Source: Hymenopus coronatus (taxonomy: Eukaryota > Arthropoda > Insecta > Mantodea > Hymenopodidae). From it: 64,000 nt of DNA. Numbering within the stretch: position 1 is the first letter of the stretch; each line of letters starts with the position of its first letter. The position numbers and the translations under genes were made by a program. Positions 44,977 to 55,925 of the stretch are shown here, piece by piece. The notes under the pieces are model-generated. The model had not been told where the DNA came from and ran no database searches. It saw only the letters and a program-made list of their open reading frames with translations. The stretch is taken from assembly GCA_030762935.1 (NCBI GenBank), contig CM060880.1:19585001-19649000 (forward strand), read 5' to 3'.

Positions 44977-47882
44977 AATATTCCGTTAAAGTTATTAACA
45001 GTTCTTGTGCATGGTTTTTCATCACACTTTTCCTATAGGTCTTGCGAATTGACATTGGAGAGAGCTGAGGTTCGTGTTACCACATTTGCTAATGAACACG
45101 ATTTCTATTGTTCTGGCTCATCAAGGCCTTCTGTGATTCCGACGGCACTGAAAACGAGGATATTGTGGTTCTTCCGCAAATTATCTCTACTCCTAGGCAA
45201 ACTGATAACTACCACAATTATAATCTAATTCGTTAAAGCATAAGAGTACTAGGTGTTACCCAAACGTTATCCTACGGTCGGATTAAAAAAAAAAATCGCC
45301 GAAAGTAAATCCTAATTGATTTGCTTTATTAAATAGCTTTGTCTTCAACCAAAATAGACACAAGACAGTCCCAAGCACGACATTATTTTAGGTTGAGTTA
45401 ACTATTCTAATGAGTGAATAAAACAAATCTATCTGCGCGGGAAAATAAAGACCATAAATCTTATAGCAAAGGAGGCCGCCTGTCGCCGAGGAAAAGGCGC
45501 CAATAATGCATTTTGGGAATTTTGAATATATTCTTGGCAGCTTTCTTGGAAGCTATCAGACACCAATCCAGGATGAACAATATGGTCAAAATGAGACAAT
45601 AGATTGGGAATTCATATTACAGATTCTTTGACAATGACCAATGCTAATAGAATAATGCCACTTTTACAATGAGATTCAAGTGCAGACGTAACATAAGCGA
45701 AAGAGTTTACAAACTCCAAACTTTATCCTTGCGTTGCGTGCAAAGAGGAGGAAGTCTGCTTTTGTCTATGCATTCCCTATGAATTCAACAACAGACGATC
45801 ACACTGCAAGATTTTACAGGGCCTACTGAACATGCATGCTCTTCTATTTGGCTGTGCAGTGCCGCGCCATCTCTAATTTCCCTCAAGAGGTTATGACGGT
45901 CTCCGCGCGAATCCACCTTTGATTTAATGGATGTAACTACCACCTGGGTCTAGATTTCTTGGTTCTCATAAATCGAAGGCGCAAAGAGATAATTCTTAGT
46001 TCATTAAATGTGTAGCTTTATTACGTTCTGCAATTTCTATGCTTGTACTATTTTCAATAATTTTGAATGGGCAATTATTGTGACGTCACTGTCTGGGCGT
46101 CGGTTGTTCGTAGGTATGTACATTTTTATAAGATGTTTATTTGTAAAAGATTGAGTGTTATTGGTTATGTTATTCAATTTGAAACTTGCGGAGCGCTTGG
46201 AAGATATTCGCATGCAATTTAGAGATCTAGAAACCCGTGCCAACTTTTGCGTTATGTTTACGCCTGCATTGTGAATGATCTTCACTCGCGTATGAGCTTA
46301 TGCTGCGTTACGTCTGCGCTTGAATCTCATTGTGAATGTGGCTTAAGTGAGTACAACTTGCCAAGATTGAAAAATGTTAATACGATATTCGCGACAGGCA
46401 AAACTGTTGGAGTAAGGAACTTCGCTTAATATCTTTTCAGAAATGTCATGTTTCCATTTGTAGTTGTATACATAGAACAAAGTTGCAGCAGTTTGCTTTT
46501 TCGTAACTAATACAAATCATACTGCAGCAGAAACCGTTCATACATCATTTGTGCGATAAATATTAAGCCCGCAAATTACAACTACTGCAAAATTCAGGGC
46601 TCTAATAGTATATATAATGCGATACACGTGGTAAAAGTGGCATTTTAATTCGCACCTTGGGCTGCTTTTGAATTCCTACAAGCAAATTAAGGTTTTATGC
46701 GGTCTTTTAATAATAACTCAAGTTATATGCAGAGTATTCTTCCGCTACATCGTTTGTCATTTTGTTACAATAACAGAGAATTTAACGTAAAATAATTTTA
46801 AGAGGACCTAACCTATGAACCTTGGAGATTTTGTATTTCTTAAGCAATTATATTTTTAAAATTTCCAAATATTTGTGAAACATTTTATAACAACTTTTCA
46901 GATACATTCACGAGAAATAAAATATATTTCTACATTTCTCTTGAATTACATTTTAGAACCCTATTTCAATGTTATATTTCAAACATATCTTAAGAACTCA
47001 TAGCATGCGTGCCAAAAAAAGCTACTTTGGTAAATAAACACCAGTTTACTTTTTTAAACCCTTTTAATTTATACAAATTATTTTTAATGCATTTACTTTA
47101 AAAAAAATCCAGGAGTATTTCATTTTTATCATCTTAAAGACTATTGGGTAAAATGTTCAAATTGGTAAAAGTTTGCACTCCAAGGAGCAAGTTAAGTAAT
47201 AAAGAGCTCTATAAAAAGCATGCAGAAAGGTAATTTTTAAGACTTCAAAACTCCACACCATGTTGGCTGGTGCTTTAAGCGATTTAGAGTCTGAATCATT
47301 ATATAAATGCTTCCCAATTTATTACTGTGCAAAATCTGTATTGTTTCATAGCTATCTACAATTTTTATAGGTTTTCCCCGTTAAATTTGAGCACGCCTCC
47401 AATGCATATTTTATGTTAATTACGCCTATATTACTCCCTGATTTTGCGAGGAATTTATTGGTACAGCTTGTACTCAATACATAGATTTAATAACCACAAG
47501 GATTTTCAATATTATACAAGCTACTCTGATTGTTGATAAGTTCATAAATGTAGTAAGTTTGATACTAGAAAGCACTCACCCTGAATTGATAGTAAAATAA
47601 GAATTTAAATAATTACTTTCAATCCGCCTTACGAAATAATTATCATATATTTGTGTTATGAGTATTTAACAGTTCCAAACCATCTTGTTACAGGCGAATG
47701 TCGATTAATTTGAGAACGAATTAAAAGAAAAATTAATTGCGGCAGTAAAGGGATGTTGATGCACTAATTAAACTCAGGCAATAACCGGTCAATGTTAAAC
47801 ATATTCTTTCATCTCACTGATCCATTTTCTAATGACGCCATAAATTCCTAGCCGAGTGCTCGGATACAGGATTTCTTGGACT
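44977..47882. other. unique intergenic DNA, no gene seen
   Basis: This is the longest stretch without a recognised repeat in the window. The left third has mixed composition and 46550-47800 is strongly AT-rich. Open frames of 60-140 codons lack recognisable motifs. Confidence 0.5.
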
Positions 47883-47955
47883 GGCTTCGTATCTCAGCCG
47901 GAAGAGCAACTGCCTGCTGCGAAGGGTCACGGTTTCGATTCCCAGCTGGGGTACA
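47883..47955 (+). mobile_element. tRNA-like sequence or SINE head
   Basis: CTTCGTATCTCAGCCGGAAG, AGCAACTGCCTGC and GGTTTCGATTCCCAGCTGGG follow the tRNA order of A box, anticodon-arm region and B box. The B box has an extra T relative to GGTTCGATTCC, and the acceptor stem is not clearly paired, so a functional tRNA is unlikely. Confidence 0.55.
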
Positions 47956-48039
47956 CATTTGTTATAGGCAAGATCAGTCCCTATCCTCCCAGAAATCTGA
48001 AATTATGAATGAGAGCGTGAATATGTTGTGATCTAAGTA

Positions 48040-48135
48040 TAAAAATCCAATGAAACTTACACCAGTCATCATCAAAGCATTCCAAAAGGCCACCTTTATG
48101 ACCACTGCAGATAAAGGCGGGGTAGTAATGGAACA
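48040..48135 (+). pseudogene. possible Penelope-like element scrap
   Basis: The frame reads MKLTPVIIKAFQKATF then MTTADKGGVVMEQLK. 'ADKGG-x-VV' is a hallmark of the N-terminal part of Penelope-like reverse transcriptases ('PADKGGAVV'). The frame is cut by the PAL840 start at 48151 and does not visibly resume on its far side. The call rests on one motif of about 9 residues. Confidence 0.35.
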
Positions 48136-48150
48136 ATTAAAGAAAAAAAA

Positions 48151-48781
48151 TCAAGTGCTCCATTCACATGACTTTTTCTACATAGCTGTAACAAATTATT
48201 GTTAATAACCTTATTCTTCTATCTACTGAATGCTAAAACATTAGCAGAAACGGTCTTATTACTTAGTTCCTTTATAAGCAGAAGGGAAATAAGTGAATAC
48301 ACTAGGCTAAACGAAAAAATGTATATGGCATAAATTGTGTGATTTTATCGTGATCTACATTTTTTGTGTAGTAGGTTTTTGTCTATTTCTTACGGTTTAC
48401 CGGTTATGGAAAATTAAATAAAATCATCCAGAATAAAAGAGGTCTTTATAGGCTATTCCCGAAAATTCAAGATATACATTTTATTTGGCATATAAATATC
48501 TTAAATATAAGAGATTTTAATCAAAATCGATTTTTTTCCCATGTAAAGGGTAGTTTGGGTCGCATCATTGGAAGATACCAAACTTAAATACCAAGTTTGG
48601 TCTTTTAGTCTTTGAGCTGTGCTGTCCATAGACACACATGGATCTTTTTCCAAAAATGCTTTTTTTTGGATTCAGTGGGACACAAAACCATGTATTTCTG
48701 GTGAAATCTCGGTATCAAATTTTTGGGTGCAATACAATACCTTCTCTATACACTATATGCATAGTATGTGTAGAGAAAGTA
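48151..48781 (+). mobile_element. PAL840 copy, internally deleted
   Basis: It starts TCAAGTGCTCCATTCACATG and ends with the hairpin (TATACACTATATGCATAGTA) and GTAGAGAAAGT. It is 631 bp; deletions remove part of the first third and the stretch around the G-rich block. Confidence 0.92.
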
Positions 48782-48929
48782 TTTGGATGAGCACCCTGCA
48801 TTAGCTGCTGAACCAGTGCGTGACAACCACGATTCAGCTCAGAGCAATGTAATGCTTGCCTTCTGCAACGATATCACTTACAACCAACCTTGAATTCATG
48901 ACGTAAGATTTGTCATATCTGAAAAATGC

Positions 48930-49012
48930 CTCTACGCCTACCAAGAATTGAACTCGGTTCCCTCTGCAGCCAAGAGCGCTGACCACCGCTCCACAGGAAC
49001 AGGTCGGTCAGT
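48930..49012 (-). mobile_element. tRNA-derived SINE head
   Basis: On the minus strand GTGGAGCGGTGGTCAGCGCT (A-box-like) is followed by GAGTTCAATTCTTGG (B-box-like) at tRNA spacing. The body to the left is short and unassigned. It lies 40 bp from SINE-V. Confidence 0.6.
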
Positions 49013-49048
49013 AAAGGCGCAAATAATTAACCATAAACCTTGGTGTCA

Positions 49049-49250
49049 GCCCGCCTGGGTAGTGTGGTGGTAGCGTGTCTGCCTCACATTCAACAGGTGG
49101 CGAGTTCGAATCTCGCTTAGAATGACTTACTCGGATTAGTTTTTTTCGGGGTTTTCCCTTATCCTGAGAGCTCCACGGACCCCGAAGTTATTTGAGTATC
49201 ATTTCAGCAATGTCATTCATCGTCCGATATGACCAACTAGGTTAAAGGAT
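49049..49250 (+). mobile_element. SINE-V, tRNA-Val-like head
   Basis: The head GCCCGCCTGGGTAGTGTGGT carries an anticodon-loop-like TGCCTCACATTC (CAC, as in tRNA-Val) and a good B box GAGTTCGAATCTC. The body has GGGGTTTTCCCTTATCCTGA, CCACGGACCCCG and CGTCCGATATGACCAACTAG. A second copy is at 55740. Its 3' end runs straight into a truncated PAL840 copy. Confidence 0.85.
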
Positions 49251-49670
49251 GCAAAATTCCGTAAAATTCATCCAAAATAAGTCTTCAGAGGCTATTCCAG
49301 AAAATTCAAGATATACATTTTATTTGTCAGGTAAATATATTTCATGTACGATATTTTAGAGCCATGTATGAGAAAAACAAATTTTCGAAAAAAAGTTCCA
49401 TGTAAAGGCTAGTTGGGGGTGGGGGGATTTTCTTGAAAATCTTCATGTCGCAGCCGAGGAACATACCAAACTTAAATACCAAGTTTGGTGTTTAATGGTT
49501 TATTTCGTTTTTGAGCTATGCTATCCACAGACACGCACGGACCTTTTTCTAAAAATGTTTTTTTATTCAGGGGGACCCAAAACATAAATTTCCCGTGAAA
49601 TCTTGGTATCGAATTTTTTGGGTGCATTACAATACTTTCTGTATACACTAACGTGTAGAGAAAGTAAAAA
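49251..49670 (+). mobile_element. PAL840 copy, 5'-truncated at the SINE-V junction
   Basis: It enters at ATGCAAAATTCCGTAAAATT and runs near consensus to a shortened hairpin (GTATACACTAACGTGTAGAG) and GAAAGTAAAAA. It contains the inner palindromes and CGTTTTTGAGCTATGC. Confidence 0.92.
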
Positions 49671-50602
49671 AAACTGTTCCTATCACATTAATCACCTGCG
49701 TTCACACAAAATGCTATTCGCCTTTGTCTGCCTATTAAAGTGTTCAGCTCTAGATTTCACGTCACAAGAAATTGATTAGCTTATCGTGCAAATTAGCTTA
49801 TCTGGTCCAAGCAGGTAGGCATTTAAGAGGATATTATGCTTTATATATTATGATAACAGGATGCACCGTTACTCCGCCTGGCCTCGGGCAAACAAAAACT
49901 GATTTATATGGTAAAAGCATAATTACGACATTTAATTAATTATAAACAAGGGAAATCGTTCACTTGAGTGGTTCGGAAAGAAGCAGCTAGAGCGAGACAG
50001 CAGAAACAGGTTCACTTAACACGTTACAATACTGTAGCCAATTAGGAGCTGCCGAAAGGTACATTCTCTTCACACAGACTATTGAGCCCCATCATTCGGT
50101 TTATAAAGAAGGGGAAACAGAAAACCCTTCTTTTGTGACGCGGCGGTATTATCCCGTCAATCAAGATCAATAAATGAGATACATTACAGGCTTTCAAATA
50201 TCCAATGACGTATGCGCTCGCTTCGTGAGGCGTCTTTTGTGACAACGTTTGCAAATGGAAACTAAACACATACCAGTGGAACCTATTACTATAACTTCGT
50301 TTTGACGACCAGAAAACACTGCTTTATAATTGTGATGGGTTTTAAAGGAGCACTTCTGCATGGCATGCACTTCTTAAAGTTGCTAATACGTGATTTTAAA
50401 GGCTTCTTTATTTTATAGTTAAACAAAGAAATACATCTAATTGAACTGTTCTCAGTGTGATCGAAATTAATGCCCAAATGGTGACAGAATTTCTGTCATT
50501 AATCCATACACCCGATTAATGTACGACTGTGGAAAAGTCAATTTGACCTTTTTCAACTCTTGCAAATTAGCACTAATCTGAAATGTTGTACTGGTGTGCA
50601 AA
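49671..50602. other. intergenic DNA, no gene seen
   Basis: This is unique sequence without recognised features. Confidence 0.5.
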
Positions 50603-50760
50603 TGGAAATAGCGCTCTTTAACTACTGTGGTTTTCAACGTCCTATTCTTAACTGAGCGTGAAAGACAGCTTAATTTTGCTCAGAGACCTCACTATCAGGC
50701 TTGAGATTCTTTTACGTGCCGTAAATCTACGACACGGGATCAACGTTCCCTTCGAAGGAT
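50603..50760 (-). mobile_element. SINE-A, head-truncated
   Basis: A minus-oriented SINE-A tail and body runs from GCGCTCTTTAACTACTGTGG to GTAAATCTACGACACGGGAT and CCTTCGAAGG, where it ends. The tRNA-like head is missing, as in 5'-truncated copies made by LINE machinery. Confidence 0.85.
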
Positions 50761-50816
50761 ACAAGCACTCTAGCGTGTATTATGTTTATCATTTTGATAG
50801 TCTATTATTGTATTAA

Positions 50817-50817
<1 letters not shown>

Positions 50818-50843
<26 letters not shown>
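50818..50843. repeat. A26 homopolymer
   Basis: An uninterrupted A run. It is not at the tail side of the nearby SINE-A piece. Confidence 0.9.
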
Positions 50844-50847
<4 letters not shown>

Positions 50848-51693
50848 CTTACTGCTTTCCTAAATAACACAATCAATCCAAGCAATAATCCAAGTTCGTA
50901 AAAAATTCATTTTTATTTTTGCCAATCTCCATTTGAAAATGAATAATTGAGGTTATACTACATATCTAATTAATTGCGTACTTTGCTTCAGCTGGAGCTG
51001 CCAAACCCAGGCATCTGTTGATAGGATAAAAATTGCCCAAAAGTCATATGCACTAAAATATATGTTAAACAAGTCAGAAGTATTATTTTGACGTTATAAT
51101 TTTAAGCTCTCTTTGGCACGTTCTCCAGAAGACGTCCTTTTCGATATAAATTAATGAAATAATATATACCTCCTTATAAATGACAGCATAAAACTGCGAG
51201 ATGAATTTTTGTTTTCGTGTTTAGTTATGTCAAACAATGATATTCATTGTGTAAATTAAGCAAAAAAGTTTAAATCTCATTAAAAGAAAGTATCCATGTC
51301 TACAGTTTATTAACATAACATAAAAGAGTTTAATAATAAAATTACATTTTTTTTAAATCAATAGGAACGTGAGGATCAATTCTTCAGTCACATTATAAAT
51401 TCAGTGCAAGAATATTAATAATAATAAACTAACTTTGAAATATGCACATAATTTGGTGAGCTCATTCTACATTATGCCCCTATATTAAAATTGTAAATGA
51501 AATTATAAATATGGATTTTATAAATTTCACAGATGGGTATACTTAACGTAACGTAATGCGGGATTGTGAAATTGTGTTCGTGAGATTGGTATAAATGTTC
51601 TGCGATGGCGTCAGTGGAATCGGTAGCAGTACAACTCAAATTTAGGTTTAGATTTCTTGCTATAACTTATATCTAATGTCTAATGGTATAAGG
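50844..51693. other. unique AT-rich intergenic DNA
   Basis: No gene or repeat copy was recognised. Confidence 0.5.
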
Positions 51694-52130
51694 AGTCGCC
51701 TTCCATGGTGTAGTGATTACCTCCTGTATTACCGTGCTACTCAAAAGGTTAACATTTCGGTTTCAAAGGCTGCGATAAGACGTGTTTCTGTCATTGGTGC
51801 ACTGCAAAACGTCGCCGACTTCCCAGAATAATCAGTGCGTTATCCGAGAGGTTTGTATTAACAATGATAAAGCCCATGTTAACCTTCTGACTATCAGGGT
51901 AATTCCCAAGGTCGCGGTTAAAACCAGGCGGAGTGCGATGACATTTTTCGGGCGTCAAAATCATTAGCATGGCTTGCTTCGGAAGGGAAGCCGTGTCTTA
52001 GATTTAGGCACTTAAAATAACCTCAAGTCTGATAAAGAGGCCTCTGAGAAAAATTAAGCGGTCTTTCACACTCAACATAACAGGGACGCTGAAAACTACA
52101 GTAGTTAACGAGCGTTAAATCCATTTAACT
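51694..52130 (+). mobile_element. SINE-A, interrupted copy
   Basis: The head GTCGCCTTCCATGGTGTAGT breaks after GTGATTACC and resumes near 51874 (CCATGTTAACCTTC), then continues through CCCAAGGTCGCGGTTAAAAC, TTTTTCGGGCGTCAAAATCA, the AGAGGCCTCTGAG block and the GTAGTTAACGAGCG tail. About 150 bp of unrelated sequence lie inside the head. Confidence 0.85.
51723..51885. other. ~150-bp insert in a SINE-A head, bounded by a 10-bp inverted repeat
   Basis: AGGTTAACAT at 51746-51755 is the exact inverse complement of ATGTTAACCT at 51876-51885. Sequence between them matches nothing else in the window. The right arm overlaps the resumed SINE sequence, so the true borders are uncertain; a small DNA element or a rearrangement would both fit. 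Confidence 0.45.
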
Positions 52131-52649
52131 TCATTCCGCCAGACATGACACAAAACATTTATTCTAAAATCTATGTACGACAATATGTTGTTCCCTTTCT
52201 TGACACTGATTCCAACATTTACTCTAAACTATCGCAAAGAAAGCTATGAAACGATGTATTATTTGCGACAAAACTTCAACCAGATACCTTGCAGCACATG
52301 CTATTTCACAATTTCAAAGTGAACTTATGCAGTTAGTTTAACTTTTATACAGTGAAATACCCAATTACACCTCAATTACAATCCTACTAGCCAGCAAACT
52401 TTAAATAATATTTTCCATGCCCGCCAGCTCTCGGTATAATCCATACATAAACATTCTAGTAGGCAAATTAAGGCAGTAGAAATTCTCGTGTTTAATATGC
52501 AGAAAGAATACGGTTTACAGTTCTGGCACTTTTCCAGATGCTTCAACGTTTCATGAGTGGTATTAACAAAATTATTTTATGCACATTCATTAAAGCTGAA
52601 ATTATTATTTTTAAAATGAGGCAATTCAATAAAAATTTTATTAATGCCT
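52131..52649. other. intergenic DNA, no gene seen
   Basis: This is AT-rich unique sequence. Confidence 0.5.
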
Positions 52650-53100
52650 CCACATTAAACTACCCTGTACAGGGTTCTTTATTTTAGAGGTTTTAAAATG
52701 GTTCCAAGGATTTTGAATAAAATTCCGTATGTTCAAGCTATCTGCACGATCAATAACATATATCTTAAATTTTCTGTGAATAGCTCCTCATTCCGAACGT
52801 GTTTTCTGCAAATTTGTGCAACTGGTGACCTACTAAACAAACAAAAACTCATGAAAAACATTTAAGACTTCGTTAAAACATAATTTATATCTCAAAAATA
52901 TCTTTGTAGCATCAACATTTCCAAGATACTCGTTAACGCTATTTCAAAGCCAGCACGGTTTTTTAAACATTTGACTATCGCCTCAGCCTCCTGTATCTCT
53001 CTTGCACCTACATCGGAAGGTGCACTGAAACCTTCTGATAAGTTTTATTTTGATGAACTTGATGAGATAAAATTAAACAATAGCAAGTGGAGAATATAAT
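52650..53100 (-). mobile_element. PAL840 relic
   Basis: A decayed minus-oriented copy is recognised by AAACTACCCTGTACAGGG, TTTTGAATAAAATTCCGTAT, ATATATCTTAAATTTTCTGT, GAATAGCTCC, TTCGTTAAAACATAATTTAT and CATTTGACTATCGCC in the correct order. The palindromic end and the far start are lost. Confidence 0.7.
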
Positions 53101-53977
53101 GCCGATGTTACAACACCTTTAAAGATATAGTCTCTCTACATACGGCACCAAATGGTATTTAAATTCACCAGGCCAGCTTATGGTAATGGCCATCCTACAA
53201 ATCGATTTCCTCCTGTGGTGTGTACAGTTAAGGTTCGACTCCCGCTCCAGACATCCGCTTTTTGCCATTACCCTTCTGAGACGCTATTTGGCCACGTGCC
53301 AAGAGACCTTCTGGATCTAAGAAACAGGAACGCAAGCTTCTCCTGCCTTTCAAAAGGAAGACCGACAGGGAGCGAACCGATCACCACCCACATATTACGT
53401 ACTCAAGTTTTATTAGCTTTACAACGTTGCTTTTATACGTCACGCTCATTTTTGTGGAACCTTATAAACCGTGAACGATCTTTGAAGTATATAGAGCATA
53501 TCGGAAAGGGAAGAGGAACTAGCACGAAATGTTATGTTGCATTTAATAGCGGCTAAGCGGCGCAGAAAATATTGTCTTCAGGTCACACAAAGGACAAGCA
53601 TTCTGTCATTTGTAGGCGATAAAGGATCAACAATTAATAAATGTGAGCAGTAATTGTGGACGTTCTTCCGAATGGCCCCAACACTCAAGAATACCACTCC
53701 TTTTGAAACAAAGCGGTTTACTTCAGATAATAAAACGGTACGATATTACTTCTCCGACAGTAATGTGACGTATCATTAATCACTTCCGTTCACCCAACAA
53801 TGCAGAACAAAGCGAGAGTTAAATGGAGCTTCACAAAGCGTATCTACGGCTAACTACAACAATTTTACTATTACTTTGACTTGGCAAGAAATTCTAATGA
53901 TCTATGTATAGCCACTAATGTTTATCAAGACCAGGAATCGTTCCAGGTCTTCCTTTTTACTCAATTTCATTTCCACC
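53101..53977. other. intergenic DNA with a possible decayed SINE
   Basis: AAGGTTCGACTCCCGCTCC at about 53230-53248 resembles a tRNA B box, but no good A box precedes it at the right distance. A 134-codon frame at 53152-53556 runs through this and has no recognised domain. Confidence 0.3.
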
Positions 53978-54821
53978 TTTTTACTTTCTCTATACGTACT
54001 ATGTACATAGTGTATAGAGAAAGTATGGCATTGTACCCAAAAATTCGATACCGAGATTTCACCGGAAATACATGTTTTGCGTCCTCCTGAATCCAAACAA
54101 AGCATTTTTGGAAAAAGGTCCGTGTATGTGTGTGTGACTGTGGACAGCATAGCTCAAAAACGAAAATACCGTTAAATACCAAACTTGGTATCTTCCAAGG
54201 ATGCGACAGGAAGATTTTCAAGAAAATCCCCCCACCCCAACTACCCTTCACATGGAACTTTTTTCGAAATTTTTGATTTTCACAAAAATGGCTCTAACGA
54301 TTTTGATTAAAATATCGTATACTAAAGATATTCACCTGACATAATATGTATATCTTGAATTTTCTGGGAATAGCCTCTGAAGACTACTTTATTTTGGAGA
54401 AATTTTGCATAACTGCTAAACCGTAAGAAATGGGCAAAAACTTACTACACAAAAAATGTAGAGCACATTAAAACACACAATTTATGTTATATACATTTTT
54501 TCGAGAAGTTTATCGTTTTTTTAGATATTCCTTGTTTTTGGTTTCAGCTTTGAAAAACTTTTACTTTTCCCATAGAGGAATTTGTCAACTCGTGTCCATA
54601 CAAACAAAGGAACGTCAGTCACCTAGTAACCAGCTTTTGACTTCACTTTAACCTATGGTACTCCCTTATTTCGCTTCTACTTACAGAGACGCAAGTAATA
54701 AGACTATTTCTGTTATTTTTTTTCTCGATTAACTTGAAGTAAATAGAAGAATAAGCTTACTAACAATAATTTGTTACACAGAAGTAGAGAAAGTAATGTG
54801 AATGGAACACGTCAGATGTTT
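53978..54821 (-). mobile_element. PAL840 copy, full length, near consensus
   Basis: It starts TTTTTACTTTCTCTATACG with an intact palindrome and ends GAAAGTAATGTGAATGGAAC, ACGTCAGATGTTTTT. It is 844 bp and very similar to the copies at 42878 and 4268, with which it shares GTCAACTCGTGTCCATACAA-type variants. Confidence 0.95.
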
Positions 54822-55739
54822 TTACTTATTTTCAAAACGTAAACATACTTCAACAAGAAGTGCCTGAATGATTAATTCAGAAACTGATACCTTATGCCTG
54901 GAATTTGCTTTAAGAAACCAACTGATGAGCTCTACTAGAGAAATAACTCCGTAAACTGAGCAAGGTTTCCTAGTCGGTCTCATCGGGAGACGTGGGTTCA
55001 AACACCAAAACCGTTATTGTAGTTTCCCCAAATATCTGCCAGTTTTTCCCCCAACACCACAACTCAAAGTTTCACTAATATAGCAAATAACATCTTTTAA
55101 CAAATTTCTTAGTACAGGAAGATGATTAAGATCACCTGTCCAGCACCACAATGACTACGTGTACATTTTAAGAAGACAAGATCCCTAATTCGTCAAAAAT
55201 TGAATAGTAGCAAGAGGACCACTATTACCACCAATAAGGAATCAAATGTCAGTTTTAACTGCAGCATCGTGTGTTCTACTTGGTGTTGGTAGGTATCCGC
55301 TCGATGCTTTCCGAGCCTTTCTGCTCAGGCGCATTGGAATTATCAATAGCCACGTGCCTGCCAAACAGTTTCCTCCCCATCACACAATGTTGCCGTGCTA
55401 TCTCAAGATGTTGCAAAAAGATAGCCGACCAACAATTTCAAAGACACCATAAATCTTATGGCGGGCGTGTAAGCTTCGCGTCATTTAATCAATGCTGCCA
55501 GCTCTGCTCAAATAAATTTTAAATCGCCAGCAGAGTGCGTCATTTAGCGCAATTAACATGTCAATGTAAACGGGAAGTCATAAAATTATGTATATTGGCA
55601 GAGCATAGACTGACATTGGAGGCGCGTGCGCACATAGCGGGTAATTATGGTTTTCGCAATCTTTCCTTTTCTAAGTATGCCAGCAAATGAACCTGGTGAG
55701 CTTTTAAGATTTCATCCGAATGTTAAGAAGATATGTGTT
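54822..55739. other. intergenic DNA, no gene seen
   Basis: GTGGGTTCAAACACC near 54990 is B-box-like but lacks a convincing partner. Otherwise this is unique sequence, GC-richer around 55250-55640. Confidence 0.4.
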
Positions 55740-55925
55740 GCCCGCCTCTGTGGTATGGAGGTCTGCATGTCTGCCTCACAATCAAGAGGTCCTGAGTTCG
55801 AATCGGTCAGGGATTTTTTCCCCTTATCCTGAGACAACGAATATCCAATAACTTTAAGGTTCACGGATCCCGGATTTAACGTCCGATACGACTTACCAGT
55901 TAAAAGGCGTTAAAATAAAATAGAT
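55740..55925 (+). mobile_element. SINE-V, second copy
   Basis: GCCCGCCTCTGTGGTATGGA, TGCCTCACAATC and GAGTTCGAATCGG match the head of the copy at 49049. The body keeps CCCCTTATCCTGAGACAACG, TTCACGGATCCCGG and CGTCCGATACGACTTACCAG and ends in an A-rich tail TTAAAATAAAA. It is diverged from its sister and shows no clear target-site duplication. Confidence 0.85.

Noticed and set aside
44812..45228. 138-codon open frame
   Set aside because: It starts in a PAL840 fragment and runs into unique DNA. No motif or splice signal supports it.
47883..47955. Functional tRNA gene
   Set aside because: The B box has an extra base and the stems are imperfect.
53152..53556. 134-codon open frame with tRNA-like B box inside
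   Set aside because: No domain is recognisable, and the B-box-like part suggests decayed SINE sequence rather than coding DNA.
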